A stretch of 64,000 nucleotides of DNA, taken from positions 1 to 64,000 of the forward strand of contig SAQL01000023.1 of the NCBI GenBank assembly GCA_004020645.1, given 5' to 3'. The translations under genes and the position numbers were made by a program. Below the pieces are notes generated by a model, which saw nothing but the letters and a program-made list of their open reading frames with translations, did no database searches and had not been told where the DNA came from. Position 1 is the stretch's first letter, and each line of letters begins with the position of its first letter. Below, piece after piece: positions 8,236-16,597 of this stretch. This stretch comes from Mesorhizobium sp. (GTDB lineage Bacteria; Pseudomonadota; Alphaproteobacteria; Rhizobiales; Rhizobiaceae).

Positions 8236-9038
8236 TTGGGCGTTCTATGGCGAAATAGCGTTAAAACGCTAGGCTCCGGCGAGAGGGCGATGATCTTCGC
8301 CCATGGCTTCGGCTGCGACCAAACATGTGGCGCTTCATATGGCCGGCATTCGCCCAGGAATACCGGATCATCCTTTTCGATCACGTCGGATGCGGCGGTT
8401 CCGATCTCAAGGCCTACGACGCCGATAAATACTCCTCTCTTGAAGGCTACGCCGACGATGTCATCGAGATCTGCCGCGAACTGAGCATCGAGGGTGGAGT
8501 CTTCGTTGGCCATTCAGTGAGCGCCATGATCGGTTCCATTGCATCGGTCAAGGCGCCGGAGATCTTCGACGACCTTGTGATGATCGGTCCTTCGCCTCGC
8601 TACATCGATGACGCAGACTACATTGGCGGGTTCACCGACGCGCAAATTATCGAGCTTCTCGATTTCCTCGACGCTAACCAGATGGGCTGGTCGCAGGCAA
8701 TGGGCCCCCTCATCATGGGCAACCCCGACCGGCCCGAACTGGGCGAGGAACTCACCAATTCCTTCTGCATGACGGACCCCGAGATCGCCAAGCGCTTTGC
8801 CCGTGTCACCTTCCTCTCCGACAACCGAGCCGACCTGCCGCGCGTCACCGCCCGCTCGCTTGTGCTGCAGTGCTCGGAGGACGTGATAGCGCCCCAGGCG
8901 GTGGGCGAATATGTCCACCATCATCTGCCGAACAGCGCCTATGTTCTCCTGCAGGCCACCGGCCACTGCCCAAACCTCAGCGCGCCGGATGAGACAGTTG
9001 CTGCGATGAAGGCTTTTCTCGGAGGCAAGGAGGATTGA
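8236..9038 (+). pseudogene. RsbQ-like alpha/beta hydrolase with a single frameshift
   Basis: Homology begins near a TTG at 8236 (GAGGAG upstream) with GSGERAMIFAHGFGCDQ, then jumps frame at about 8318-8326 into WRFIWPAFAQEYRIILFDH. One missing A in CAAAACATG would explain it. After the shift, the nucleophile Ser (VGHSVSAM), the Asp (SEDVIAP) and the His (ATGHCPNL) are all present. The family is the RsbQ class, which in Bacillus partners the PAS-domain phosphatase RsbP; here the gene overlaps a PAS histidine kinase. Either a real lesion or a sequencing error. The frame after the shift is open from 8325. Confidence 0.8.
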
Positions 9039-10684
9039 ACACTCCGAAGGCCATGATCCACGAGGTCGACGACGTTGAGGACCTGTTCGAGAACGCGCCC
9101 TGTGGTTATGTCTCCGCGGGGAGCGACGGCCGCATTACCAGGGCGAACGCTACCTTCTCGGCGTGGCTCGGCCGCGACCGCTCCGAATTGGTGGGGCACC
9201 GCTTCCAGGATCTCCTGAACATCGCGGGTAAGATCTATTACGAAACCCATTTCGCGCCATTGATGCGCATGCAAGGGTTCTTCAACGAGGTTGCGCTCGA
9301 CCTCCTGCGCGCTGACGGCACTACACTTCCCGTGCTCGTCAATGCTGTTGAGCGGCGCGATGAGCAAGGCGCGCTCCGATTCATCCGCATAACCATCTTT
9401 AACGCCTCGGACCGCCGCCGCTACGAGCGCGAGCTTCTGGAGGCGCGCCGCACCGCCGAAAAGACCAATGCCGAACTGCTCGAGCTCAACCGCACACTCG
9501 AGGAACGCATTGGCGAGGCCGTCGAGGCTCGGATGAAGTCGGAAGCTGCGCTTCACCAAGCCCAGAAGATGGAGGCCGTCGGACAGCTCACTGGCGGTAT
9601 CGCCCACGATTTCAACAATATGCTTGCCGTCATTGTCTCCGCGCTCAATCTGATCGAGCGACGCCTCAACAGGGGCGAAGATGTCTCGCAATTCATTGCC
9701 GCAGCCAAGGATGGCGCGACCAGGGCTGCCTCGCTTATTCAGCGCCTGCTCACCTTCTCGCGCCAGCAGACGCTCTCGCCGGAGCCGCTTGACGCCAATC
9801 AGATGGTGGCGGAGATGTCGGAACTGCTCCAGCGCACGCTCGGCGAGATTGTGCGGCTCGAAACCGTGCTTGCCGGCGGCTTGTGGCGGGTCCAAGCTGA
9901 CAAGAACCTACTCGAAAACGCCATCCTCAACCTCGCCATCAATGCGCGCGACGCCATGCCCGAGGGTGGCCGGCTCACCATCGAGACCACCAACTGTCAC
10001 CTCGACGAAGCCTATGCCGCCGAGCACGCGACCGAGCCCGGCCAGTATGTGATGGTCGCCGTGACCGACACGGGCACCGGCATGACGCCGGATGTCATGG
10101 CCAAAGCCTTTGATCCCTTCTTCACCACCAAAGGGCCAGGCAAGGGCACGGGGCTGGGTCTAAGCCAGGTTTTCGGTTTCGTGAAGCAATCGGGCGGTCA
10201 CATAAAGATCTATTCCGAGCCCGGCCACGGCACGTCAATCAAGATTTATCTGCCCCGGCTTTCCGGTGCAGTCGAGGCGCCGAAGCCCTCGAGAGCGAAG
10301 AAACTCGCCAGCGGCTCGGGCTCCGAAGTGGTGCTGCTCGTGGAGGATGACGAGCAGTTGCTGGCGCTCACTGCGCAGATGCTGCGCGATCTGGGCTACG
10401 GCGTCATCGAGGCGCGCGGCGGCGCCGAAGCGCTCGCCGCCCTTTCAAAGCACCCCGAAATCCGCCTTCTCTTCACGAACGTTGTGACGCCCGATATGAA
10501 CGGCCGCCGCCTTGCCGAGGAGGCACAAAAGCGCCGGCCGGACCTGAAATTGCTTTTTACCACCGGCTACACGCGCGATGCCGTAGTTCACAACGGGGTG
10601 CTCGATCCGGGAGCCAACCTGTTGCAGAAGCCTGCCTCCGTAGAGCAGCTCGCTGCCAAGGTGAGGGCGGTGCTGGATGGCTAA
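9035..10684 (+). CDS. PAS-sensor hybrid histidine kinase
   Basis: Cytosolic, about 549 residues, no membrane segment. Residues 12-125 form a PAS domain ([20 protein letters not shown]), 130-175 a coiled coil, and 176-245 a HisKA domain with phospho-acceptor His191 ([11 protein letters not shown]). The ATPase domain has NAINARD-type N box, DTGTGM and [12 protein letters not shown]. Residues 432-549 are a receiver whose phospho-acceptor position is Asn482 ([13 protein letters not shown]) rather than Asp, although Asp438, Asp439 and Lys532 remain. The TTG at 9035 overlaps the hydrolase stop codon; ATG 9053 is an alternative. The overlap with an RsbQ-like gene suggests a hydrolase-PAS ligand system. 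Confidence 0.85.
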   Translation: MNTPKAMIHEVDDVEDLFENAPCGYVSAGSDGRITRANATFSAWLGRDRSELVGHRFQDLLNIAGKIYYETHFAPLMRMQGFFNEVALDLLRADGTTLPVLVNAVERRDEQGALRFIRITIFNASDRRRYERELLEARRTAEKTNAELLELNRTLEERIGEAVEARMKSEAALHQAQKMEAVGQLTGGIAHDFNNMLAVIVSALNLIERRLNRGEDVSQFIAAAKDGATRAASLIQRLLTFSRQQTLSPEPLDANQMVAEMSELLQRTLGEIVRLETVLAGGLWRVQADKNLLENAILNLAINARDAMPEGGRLTIETTNCHLDEAYAAEHATEPGQYVMVAVTDTGTGMTPDVMAKAFDPFFTTKGPGKGTGLGLSQVFGFVKQSGGHIKIYSEPGHGTSIKIYLPRLSGAVEAPKPSRAKKLASGSGSEVVLLVEDDEQLLALTAQMLRDLGYGVIEARGGAEALAALSKHPEIRLLFTNVVTPDMNGRRLAEEAQKRRPDLKLLFTTGYTRDAVVHNGVLDPGANLLQKPASVEQLAAKVRAVLDG

Positions 10685-10775
10685 CTCAGCGGCGAAGCGT
10701 TGACACTATGAACGTCGCCCGGCCGGGCCTGAACCCCTTCATCGCAGCATCGATGCTCATCCTCACCGATTTTTC

Positions 10776-10916
10776 GTGGCAGGACGCAAAAAGCCAGCCG
10801 CACTTTTCGGCACGGCGGGCGGTCAGTCGTTCACCAGGCACGAGGAGTGGGACGAATCCTACGCGCGCCAGCTGCGTCGCGTCTACCAAGCGGTTGGAGG
10901 ATCGAGCGCTAGCTAG
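10776..10916 (+). CDS. Possible small basic protein (46 aa)
   Basis: A GTG-started frame reads VAGRKKPAALFGTAGGQSF and ends in DESYARQLRRVYQAVGG. The composition is coding-like and the spacing of charged and aromatic residues looks natural. There is no clear Shine-Dalgarno. It converges with and slightly overlaps the DUF982-like gene. Family unknown. Confidence 0.3.
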   Translation: MAGRKKPAALFGTAGGQSFTRHEEWDESYARQLRRVYQAVGGSSAS

Positions 10917-11364
10917 AAGAGCGTAGCACCCCTTCCACCTCAGCAGCGGCTAGAAATGCCTTACGGGCCTCCTGAGCTTCCATCTTGTCGGCAATCACGG
11001 CGATGCAAACGCGCAGCGCGAGGTTCCACTTGGGGCCACGTTCGGTGCAGTTCAGGAGTTCCTCAACTGCTGCCTCGGCGGAGTCGACGTTTCGCGTCTC
11101 ACTGGGAGGTTCAGTCCTCACGCTGACCGAGGGGCTGAACAAATGCGGTTCCGTGCTGGGAACGAGGGCAGCCGCAGTCTCATCAGCCCATTGTTGCTCT
11201 CGCCGCTCAAGCTCCTCCTGAAGCTCCCGCGCCAGCGCGGCAAGCTTCGGTGGCAGAGGTTGGTCGTCCTCCAAGCTCAGTTGCTTGCGCAACTTCCGAC
11301 GATAGTCTTCCGAACCGATTAACTCTCGGATTGCACGATACCTCGGCTTACCATAACGGTCCAC
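10909..11364 (-). CDS. Hypothetical protein with a DUF982-like C-terminus
   Basis: 151 residues. The N-terminal two thirds is charged and helical (RKLRKQLSLEDDQPLPPKLA, ELQEELERREQQWADE). The last 55 residues fit DUF982: VDSAEAAVEELLN, a central Cys in RVCIAVIADKM, then ARKAFLAAAEVEGVL. This is longer than a normal DUF982 protein (80-100 residues), so it would be a fusion with an extra helical module. Function unknown. Confidence 0.6.
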   Translation of the reverse strand: MDRYGKPRYRAIRELIGSEDYRRKLRKQLSLEDDQPLPPKLAALARELQEELERREQQWADETAAALVPSTEPHLFSPSVSVRTEPPSETRNVDSAEAAVEELLNCTERGPKWNLALRVCIAVIADKMEAQEARKAFLAAAEVEGVLRSSS

Positions 11365-11471
11365 CTAGTTTCAGACGCAACTCTTCGCCTGATAAAGGGT
11401 TCCATGAGGGGTCGGAATGTTTGGTAGAAATTTCTGAGCAACGGCCCGGTCAAACCCAACCGGATTGCGCA

Positions 11472-11517
11472 GGCGGCTCCGGCAATTCAGCTCCCCCGCC
11501 TCACAGTCGGAGCCGCC
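11472..11517. repeat. 10-bp inverted repeat in an intergenic stretch
   Basis: GGCGGCTCCG (11472-11481) and CGGAGCCGCC (11508-11517) are perfect complements with a 26-base loop. There is no T-run, so it is not a convincing terminator. The surrounding 11365-11658 has no supported gene. Confidence 0.35.
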
Positions 11518-11658
11518 TTCCTCTCGAATTATCGGCAACGGTTGCATCAACTGTTACCGCACGTGCTTCCAGTGCGCTTTCCCAATCGTTAGACTTTGAT
11601 GGAACAGGGCCTCGCCTTCACGGTTTGACGCTGAGACAGTCGATCTCAGCGAGGGAGC

Positions 11659-11754
11659 ATGAACGGCCAAGAGAACATCCGGAGCGCCTGGGCCGCCCTC
11701 AAACTGGTTCGCATGGCTATTGAACAGACCTGCCCCGCCGGGCGTGCTGCCTAG
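11659..11754 (+). CDS. Possible small ORF (31 aa)
   Basis: ATG with GAGGGAGC upstream, stop TAG at 11752. The peptide (NIRSAWAALKLVRMAIEQTC) is predicted to be one amphipathic helix with a single Cys. Small size makes it uncertain; the good ribosome-binding site is the main support. Confidence 0.3.
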   Translation: MNGQENIRSAWAALKLVRMAIEQTCPAGRAA

Positions 11755-11856
11755 CGAGGAACCTGGGATTGTTATTATATTAGCCTAGGCGCATATTGTC
11801 GCCGATAACGGTTTCGATTGAGCCTAACATACCTCCTTTGGTCGGGAGGGACCAAC

Positions 11857-12006
11857 GTGGGGAAGTTCCTGGCAGGCCTGTTTCTCGCGATGCTGGTGGC
11901 GTCGGCAGGACGATGCTGGTCCGATGACAGGATTCCTTACAAGCCGATCGCCGAAGAAGCAGTGAGAACGGCAAGTGCCCGGCTGTATTCCGACATTCTG
12001 AAGTAA
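11857..12006 (+). CDS. Small secreted protein (49 aa)
   Basis: I chose the GTG at 11857 because GGGAGG lies seven bases upstream; the open frame continues upstream to 11818. The product begins with a typical signal peptide (GKFLAGLFLAMLVASAG) and has a short mature part with DDRIPYKPIAEEAVRTASA. It should be periplasmic. No family recognised. Confidence 0.5.
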   Translation: MGKFLAGLFLAMLVASAGRCWSDDRIPYKPIAEEAVRTASARLYSDILK

Positions 12007-12012
12007 CAATGC

Positions 12013-12300
12013 ATGCACGGGCGGCGGTATCCACGGAGCCAAATTAAGAGCGGCTTCAAAAGGCACTTCGAGGAATTGAAACTGACGATTGTCGAGGAAG
12101 GGTACACCATCGTTCCTAATGTGAGGGAGAACAACTCACTCCGGACTGTTTCTGAGATGGCATTTGACGCCAAACGGCGACTGGATCTCCCGCCCCAATT
12201 CGGCTGTTTTGGAGCATATTGGCTCGATGACAAATCCGGATTGGTAACCCGCGATAAGGCAGCCGGCGCGGCGGTCACGACCAGCAGCCTTGCAATTTGA
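12013..12300 (+). CDS. Hypothetical protein (95 aa), weak
   Basis: Starts seven bases after the small secreted gene. The first half (FKRHFEELKLTIVEEGYTIV) looks like real protein; the last third does not. It may be a short cytosolic protein or the 5' part of a broken gene. No family recognised and no good ribosome-binding site seen. Confidence 0.25.
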   Translation: MHGRRYPRSQIKSGFKRHFEELKLTIVEEGYTIVPNVRENNSLRTVSEMAFDAKRRLDLPPQFGCFGAYWLDDKSGLVTRDKAAGAAVTTSSLAI

Positions 12301-12441
12301 GCAGACAAAGAGCCCGACCAGGTCGTCATGCATCGAGCCGTGGTCGCGGCCGAGCCTGTCAATCAATGCCCGAAACGCGCCTCCCCACAACCGTTGGACC
12401 ACAACAATCGGCACGGCCGCTATCGGCGTGAATTAAGCGGG

Positions 12442-12552
12442 CTAATGGTTTCCAGCAAAGGACGCGCGGCGTGGTATACCATCACTATCCGGGGAAACAT
12501 TGGATACGCAGCCGCTCAGCGCCATCAAAATCAACACCAAAAATAGTCGCAT
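12442..12552 (-). CDS. Small lipoprotein (36 aa)
   Basis: ATG at 12552 with an excellent GGAGG five bases upstream. The N-terminus MRLFLVLILMALSGCVSNVS is a lipoprotein signal with lipobox LSGC, so Cys15 should be lipidated. The mature part is only about 22 residues. Such tiny lipoproteins are commonly missed in annotation. Entericidin-like or phage lysis lipoproteins are loose comparisons only; no function is assigned. Confidence 0.55.
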   Translation of the reverse strand: MRLFLVLILMALSGCVSNVSPDSDGIPRRASFAGNH

Positions 12553-12801
12553 CTTTCCCTCCGAATTGGGGGCACTTAGCACGGATGTCATGCTGGTGCC
12601 TGGCCGCCGACCGAAAGCGAGGCCCGTTCAGAACTTATGGAGACCGACATTCCCCGGATGAACCCGGTTTCTGGCGACACAGTAGCCGTCATGGCCGCCC
12701 CAGGCAATGTTGAGCGCGGTGCGGGAGGGTATTCGCCTTGCTGTGCTGCCAAATCCGCCTGAGCCAAGCCTTCCCAGGCCGTTGATGGCCGATTCTCGTC
12801 C

Positions 12802-13215
12802 TCAATTCTCGTCCTCAAGGCGCACCTCTCCCGTTGTCTGTCTGCGGCATCGACCTTGCTCCTCAAGCTGGAGCCGGTGGCGCCCGGAGTTGCACACCTT
12901 CGCCGTGCGTAATGGAAACTGAAATGCGCTATAGAAAATACCTGCCAGCGAGGGCGTACCATGCCAAGCCCAACATTGAGAGCACATAGAGAACCAGGAA
13001 CGGACCCACGGACGGCTGTTGAGGACGGCGTCAGCTTCTTCCCATTCCTCGACCAAATTGCGATCCCGCCACGCCTCCGTGACCACCAAACCGTCCAGCC
13101 CTTTACCGTCAGTCTCTCTCGAAATTCTTTTTGCGATCTCGGCTCGGATCACTAGACCCTCGGGCAGGTTGCCCGGAAACCGCTCAGGAGGATAGTCGCC
13201 ATCGTTCTTGTCCAT
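12802..13215 (-). CDS. Hypothetical protein (137 aa), uncertain
   Basis: The frame is open from 13749, but only the stretch after the ATG at 13215 looks coding: MDKNDGDYPPERFPGNLPEG, then IRAEIAKRISRETDGKGLDG and RNLVEEWEEADAVLNSR. The last 60 residues look less natural, so this may be a gene with a displaced 3' end. No family recognised. The flanking 12553-12801 and 13216-13662 show no other supported feature. Confidence 0.3.
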   Translation of the reverse strand: MDKNDGDYPPERFPGNLPEGLVIRAEIAKRISRETDGKGLDGLVVTEAWRDRNLVEEWEEADAVLNSRPWVRSWFSMCSQCWAWHGTPSLAGIFYSAFQFPLRTAKVCNSGRHRLQLEEQGRCRRQTTGEVRLEDEN

Positions 13216-13662
13216 CGCGCCAACAATGTTCTCTGCCTCACTTATGTTCAAAGCTTCTAATGTGAAATTTTGGCCAAGACCCGGCCACCTCAACGGCGTG
13301 GTAAGGAAAGGCGGCTGTCGGGGAACGGCACAATCAACCGTCAACCAGCGACCCAAAAGCCTGGATCTGCCAAAGCGGCCGTTTCGCTGAGAAGTTGCTT
13401 CATGCCGGCGAACACGCACCCGCGCCTCGTGTTCCGTGCGAGCAATAATGCCCGCGCCCCATGAGGAAAGGACGCGGGCTGATCGGTGCATCTCCGATCT
13501 GCAGCCCATCGTTGGGAGGGAACAAGATTGCTGCACTGCCCGAACTTTCATCTCAAGCATGTGTTCCAGAGAAAGCGAAAAATGCCTGGAAAGTGGAGCC
13601 ATTGATCGCAACAAAACCCTCCCGCCGGCGTTCCGGTTCAATCCAAGTGCAAAAGGCTCACC

Positions 13663-13845
13663 ATGGGCGAAGAAAAGTCCGACCGCGACCGAATGACGGA
13701 TTTCCAGGCGCAGTTCCTCGCCAAGGAAGCCGGAATAACTGAAGCTCAAGCGCGCGAGCTGATCGAGTTGATCGGCACCGATCGTGCATCACTACTTCGG
13801 GAAGCTCGGCTACTGAAGGCCCGGCTGAAGCCGCCTGACGCTTAG
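13663..13845 (+). CDS. DUF3606-like small protein, copy 1
   Basis: 60 residues: MGEEKSDRDRMTDFQAQFLA, then EAGITEAQARELIELIGTDR, then LREARLLK. The helix with ITEAQARELIE and GTDRASL matches the DUF3606 type of stress-associated small proteins. A paralogue at 22966-23151 is about 65% identical by eye. Function unknown, cytosolic. Confidence 0.65.
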   Translation: MGEEKSDRDRMTDFQAQFLAKEAGITEAQARELIELIGTDRASLLREARLLKARLKPPDA

Positions 13846-13855
13846 GAACATTCCC

Positions 13856-14104
13856 ATGCAATCCACATGGGACAATTTTGATTTAGAAGCCGCTCGATTG
13901 AATGAGAGTCGCGCGCAAGCAGATATCGATGATCTTTGCCAGACGATAAACGATACCCGCCGGCTAATACTGGCATCCCGTAAGCTGTTGGATTGTATTG
14001 CCGCAGACGATACGCTGAGCAGTAATCAAGCGCCTAAAATCCCGCACCCCAAATCGCACAGCATTCCACGCTCGACCTTTGCACATCGGCCTCAATTCGA
14101 TTGA
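13856..14104 (+). CDS. Hypothetical small protein (82 aa)
   Basis: Starts ten bases after the DUF3606-like gene and is probably co-transcribed with it. The N-terminal 55 residues form a helical, charged domain (LNESRAQADIDDLCQTINDT); the tail is polar and basic and likely disordered. No family recognised. Confidence 0.45.
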   Translation: MQSTWDNFDLEAARLNESRAQADIDDLCQTINDTRRLILASRKLLDCIAADDTLSSNQAPKIPHPKSHSIPRSTFAHRPQFD

Positions 14105-14196
14105 ACCACGCGGCCTGCGGAGAGACGCGTTCCCTTGCCTGGTCGGAGCCGCTTGACCTTCGGCGAGACAGTCGGCGAGCGATTTGCGCCGCCCGC

Positions 14197-15441
14197 CTAG
14201 CGCATCAGGCCCGCTGCCCGCAGGGTATCCTCGATGATCTTCTTCACGCCGGGCTGGCCCGATTCCGGGTGACGCGGGAACTGATGGATGGCAGTCGACT
14301 GTGGGGGCTTCGTCCTCGCATTTTCTATACCTGGCGCCGGTGACTGGGGTAGTGGCGGTTGGTTGACGGGCACTTGCGGCCTCGATTTCCGGGAGGCGCT
14401 TTCCTCCGTTGCCGCGATCCCCCAGAACTGCGCGATCTCGCGTGTGGACGCGATGCCGACATCAATCATATAAGGCCCCGGAGCGCCGAGGCCGTTGCCG
14501 AGCGGCGTGCCGTGGCCCATCCCGGCGATCATGTTGATTTCGATCAAGGCTTCTCCCGCGCCGTTACGCCAGACCTGCTTTGCGTGCGGTCCGGCAGCTT
14601 CCCGACGCGTCGGCGCTTTCTCAAGCCGGTGGACTCCCCGCCATTGGCCTGCGATCGCTTCCGCGTTGGAAGGCGAAACCGTGTGGTCAGCGGCACCGTG
14701 CCAGATCGAAATCCTCGGCCACGGTCCCTGATGATCCGATGCGCTGCGGAGGGCCCGTTGCAGATCCTGTTCGGAAGGACCGCCGTGGCCGCGCATGCGA
14801 TCGAAGGCCTGCGGGATTGTCGTTGCACTGCCGTAGGGCAGGCCGGCAATTAATGCACCGCCGGCAAACACTTCCGGATAGGTCGCCAGCATGGCCGCCG
14901 CCATTGCGCCTCCGGCCGAGAGGCCGGTGATGAAGATTCGCCTTCGGTCGAGACCGTGGGTGACGACCATCGTCTCGATCATCTGGCGAATCGAAAGCGC
15001 CTCGCCCGAACCACGCTTGGTGTCGCCAGGCTGGAACCAGTTGAAACAGAGGTTCGGATTGTTAACGCGTTGCTGTTCGGGAAAGAGGAGCGCGAAACCA
15101 GCCTCGTCGGCGAGTTGGGACCAGCCGGAATGATGGTTATAGCCGGCCGCATTCTGTGTGCAGCCATGCAGCACGACGACGAGCGTGGCGCCCTTGGATA
15201 GGTCATTGGGAATGTAGAACTTCGCTCCCAACCCGCCGGGATTGGTACCGAAGTCGGCCAGCGTCTCGAGAGGGTCCGACGCACCGAGGTCGGCGATATG
15301 CGTGGCATGTCGCGCTTGCAGCGCAGCGAGGCGGGCGATGGTGTCGGAGATTTTTCGCAATGGCGCCGTCCCTGTTCTGACGCCCGGAATGGACGGCAAT
15401 CTGTGTAACGCAGGTGCAGCAATATCGTTGCTGCAATGCAC
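14197..15441 (-). CDS. PHB depolymerase-family esterase
   Basis: 414 residues, alpha/beta hydrolase of the extracellular PHB depolymerase/feruloyl-esterase type. Seen: the oxyanion region VVVLHGCTQNAAGYNHHSGW, the nucleophile Ser in TGLSAGGAMAA, an Asp in HGAADHTVSP and a His in GMGHGTPLG. The N-terminal 60 residues are basic and lack a clear signal peptide, so export is not obvious. The C-terminus is Pro-rich and ends KKIIEDTLRAAGLMR. It should hydrolyse ester bonds of short polyesters or acylated compounds; the true substrate is not readable. The start at 15441 is the longest choice. Confidence 0.8.
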   Translation of the reverse strand: MHCSNDIAAPALHRLPSIPGVRTGTAPLRKISDTIARLAALQARHATHIADLGASDPLETLADFGTNPGGLGAKFYIPNDLSKGATLVVVLHGCTQNAAGYNHHSGWSQLADEAGFALLFPEQQRVNNPNLCFNWFQPGDTKRGSGEALSIRQMIETMVVTHGLDRRRIFITGLSAGGAMAAAMLATYPEVFAGGALIAGLPYGSATTIPQAFDRMRGHGGPSEQDLQRALRSASDHQGPWPRISIWHGAADHTVSPSNAEAIAGQWRGVHRLEKAPTRREAAGPHAKQVWRNGAGEALIEINMIAGMGHGTPLGNGLGAPGPYMIDVGIASTREIAQFWGIAATEESASRKSRPQVPVNQPPLPQSPAPGIENARTKPPQSTAIHQFPRHPESGQPGVKKIIEDTLRAAGLMR

Positions 15442-15508
15442 AATAACAAGAGAGTGCGGCGGGAGATGGAGTCCGGCCGATCCTCTCGTCGGCCGGGAGT
15501 AGACGTCT

Positions 15509-16435
15509 TCAGCTTCGACTGGCTGTGAGATAGAGCGCGTCTTCTTCGTCGTCGCGCTGCTTGCCGCCTAACGCTGCTGCTGCGCTGGCGATGAACGCAC
15601 CGATGATGAGAGAAAGCGCGCCAGCCAGCGCGAAGGTGGCGCCGGCTTTTCTAGCTGTGTCGGCTGCTTCCTGTGCTTGGACTTTGGCCGCCTCGACCTG
15701 AGCAAGCACCGTATCAACCCGGGCAGTAGCATCCGCTTGCGACAGGCCAGTGCGAGCGGCCACGAGTTGGCCCAGATAAGTCTTGTCGCCGGCCGAGACT
15801 TCGCCGGCCGCCGCACTCGTAATGAGGATGCGGGAGGCTTGTGCGGCTGCTGTCGCATCGCCCTCCGCGCCCGGCGCCGCCAGCATGGAAGGATCGGTCG
15901 GGCGGAACAGCGCATCGACGAAATACGAAGTCGCGTCGCTGCCTCCGTCGTTCCCGGCGTTTGCGGTCGCCCCTGCCGAGGTACCCATTGCTGCTCCCGA
16001 GGCCACTGTCGAGGCCGCCTTGACGCCGGTGCCGATTGCCGCGGACAGCGCCGAACCGAGCACGAATACCACCAGAAGTGTCGCCAGCGCCCACGCCATG
16101 AATCCGTGCGCGGTATCCCTGAAGAACGTCTCGTCCGTATGAATGCCGACCCATTCGGTGCGAAGGCGCCCGGTCAGGTAACCCCCGAGCCCGGATGACA
16201 ACCATTGCACGATGGCCAGCCAGATTGCAGTGGACACAGCGAAGGTGGTGACGCTGGCGCTTTCGTTGGACCATGGAGACACCATCGTGAGCCCGAGGCC
16301 GGACCCGAGAAGCATCAGGATGAACGTCAGGGTCGAGGCAGCGAAGGCGCCGGCGATGATCGGTCCCCAGTTGACTGCGGATGACGAGGACTCGACCGGC
16401 GCGGCGACGTCGGTCGCCAGGATGGTTGATGCCAT
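15509..16435 (-). CDS. Integral membrane protein of unknown function
   Basis: 308 residues. Four hydrophobic segments are visible: around 22-48 (GPIIAGAFAASTLTFILMLL), 65-90, 108-138 and near the C-terminus (FALAGALSLIIGAFIASAAA). The Ala/Gly-rich central region between the third and fourth segments is probably extracytoplasmic. This type is found in rhizobial stress loci next to DUF892 genes, as here. No catalytic motif is visible. Confidence 0.7.
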   Translation of the reverse strand: MASTILATDVAAPVESSSSAVNWGPIIAGAFAASTLTFILMLLGSGLGLTMVSPWSNESASVTTFAVSTAIWLAIVQWLSSGLGGYLTGRLRTEWVGIHTDETFFRDTAHGFMAWALATLLVVFVLGSALSAAIGTGVKAASTVASGAAMGTSAGATANAGNDGGSDATSYFVDALFRPTDPSMLAAPGAEGDATAAAQASRILITSAAAGEVSAGDKTYLGQLVAARTGLSQADATARVDTVLAQVEAAKVQAQEAADTARKAGATFALAGALSLIIGAFIASAAAALGGKQRDDEEDALYLTASRS

Positions 16436-16444
16436 GGATTCCTC

Positions 16445-16522
16445 CTACCGCATGAACAGCACGAGAAGGATGATGATCGGAATAGGAACTCCGAGCAGCC
16501 AGAGTAGGATGCCACGACCCAT
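16445..16522 (-). CDS. 25-residue single-pass membrane peptide
   Basis: ATG at 16522 with GGAG six bases upstream; TAG at 16445. The whole product is one hydrophobic helix that starts MGRGILLWLLGVPIPIIIL and ends in Met-Arg. I recall near-identical short peptides recurring in Rhizobiales, which I cannot check here. It lies between the DUF892 gene and the membrane-protein gene on the same strand, ten bases before the latter, suggesting one transcript. Confidence 0.65.
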   Translation of the reverse strand: MGRGILLWLLGVPIPIIILLVLFMR

Positions 16523-16560
16523 GATTGTCTCCTATCGAAAGACGGATGTTGGAAGTAAAA

Positions 16561-16589
16561 CAGCCACCCCAACACAGTTGGGGTGGCTG
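16561..16589 (-). terminator. Rho-independent terminator after the DUF892 gene
   Basis: Perfect 13-bp stem: CAGCCACCCCAAC and GTTGGGGTGGCTG around a 3-base loop, followed on the minus strand by TTTT. It lies eight bases beyond the DUF892 stop codon, so downstream genes to 15509 would need read-through or their own promoter. Confidence 0.9.
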
Positions 16590-16597
16590 GTGTGTGA

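Noticed and set aside
8088-8258. 56-codon frame upstream of the RsbQ-like gene
   Set aside because: Overlaps the likely TTG start of the hydrolase and has low-complexity Arg/Pro composition; weak start signal.
12588-12962. 124-codon minus frame between the lipoprotein and the 12802 gene
   Set aside because: Overlaps the better 12802-13215 frame and shows no natural protein segments.
13216-13749. Upstream part of the 315-codon minus frame at 12802-13749
   Set aside because: Ser/Arg-rich and non-natural composition; only the part after the ATG at 13215 looks possibly coding.
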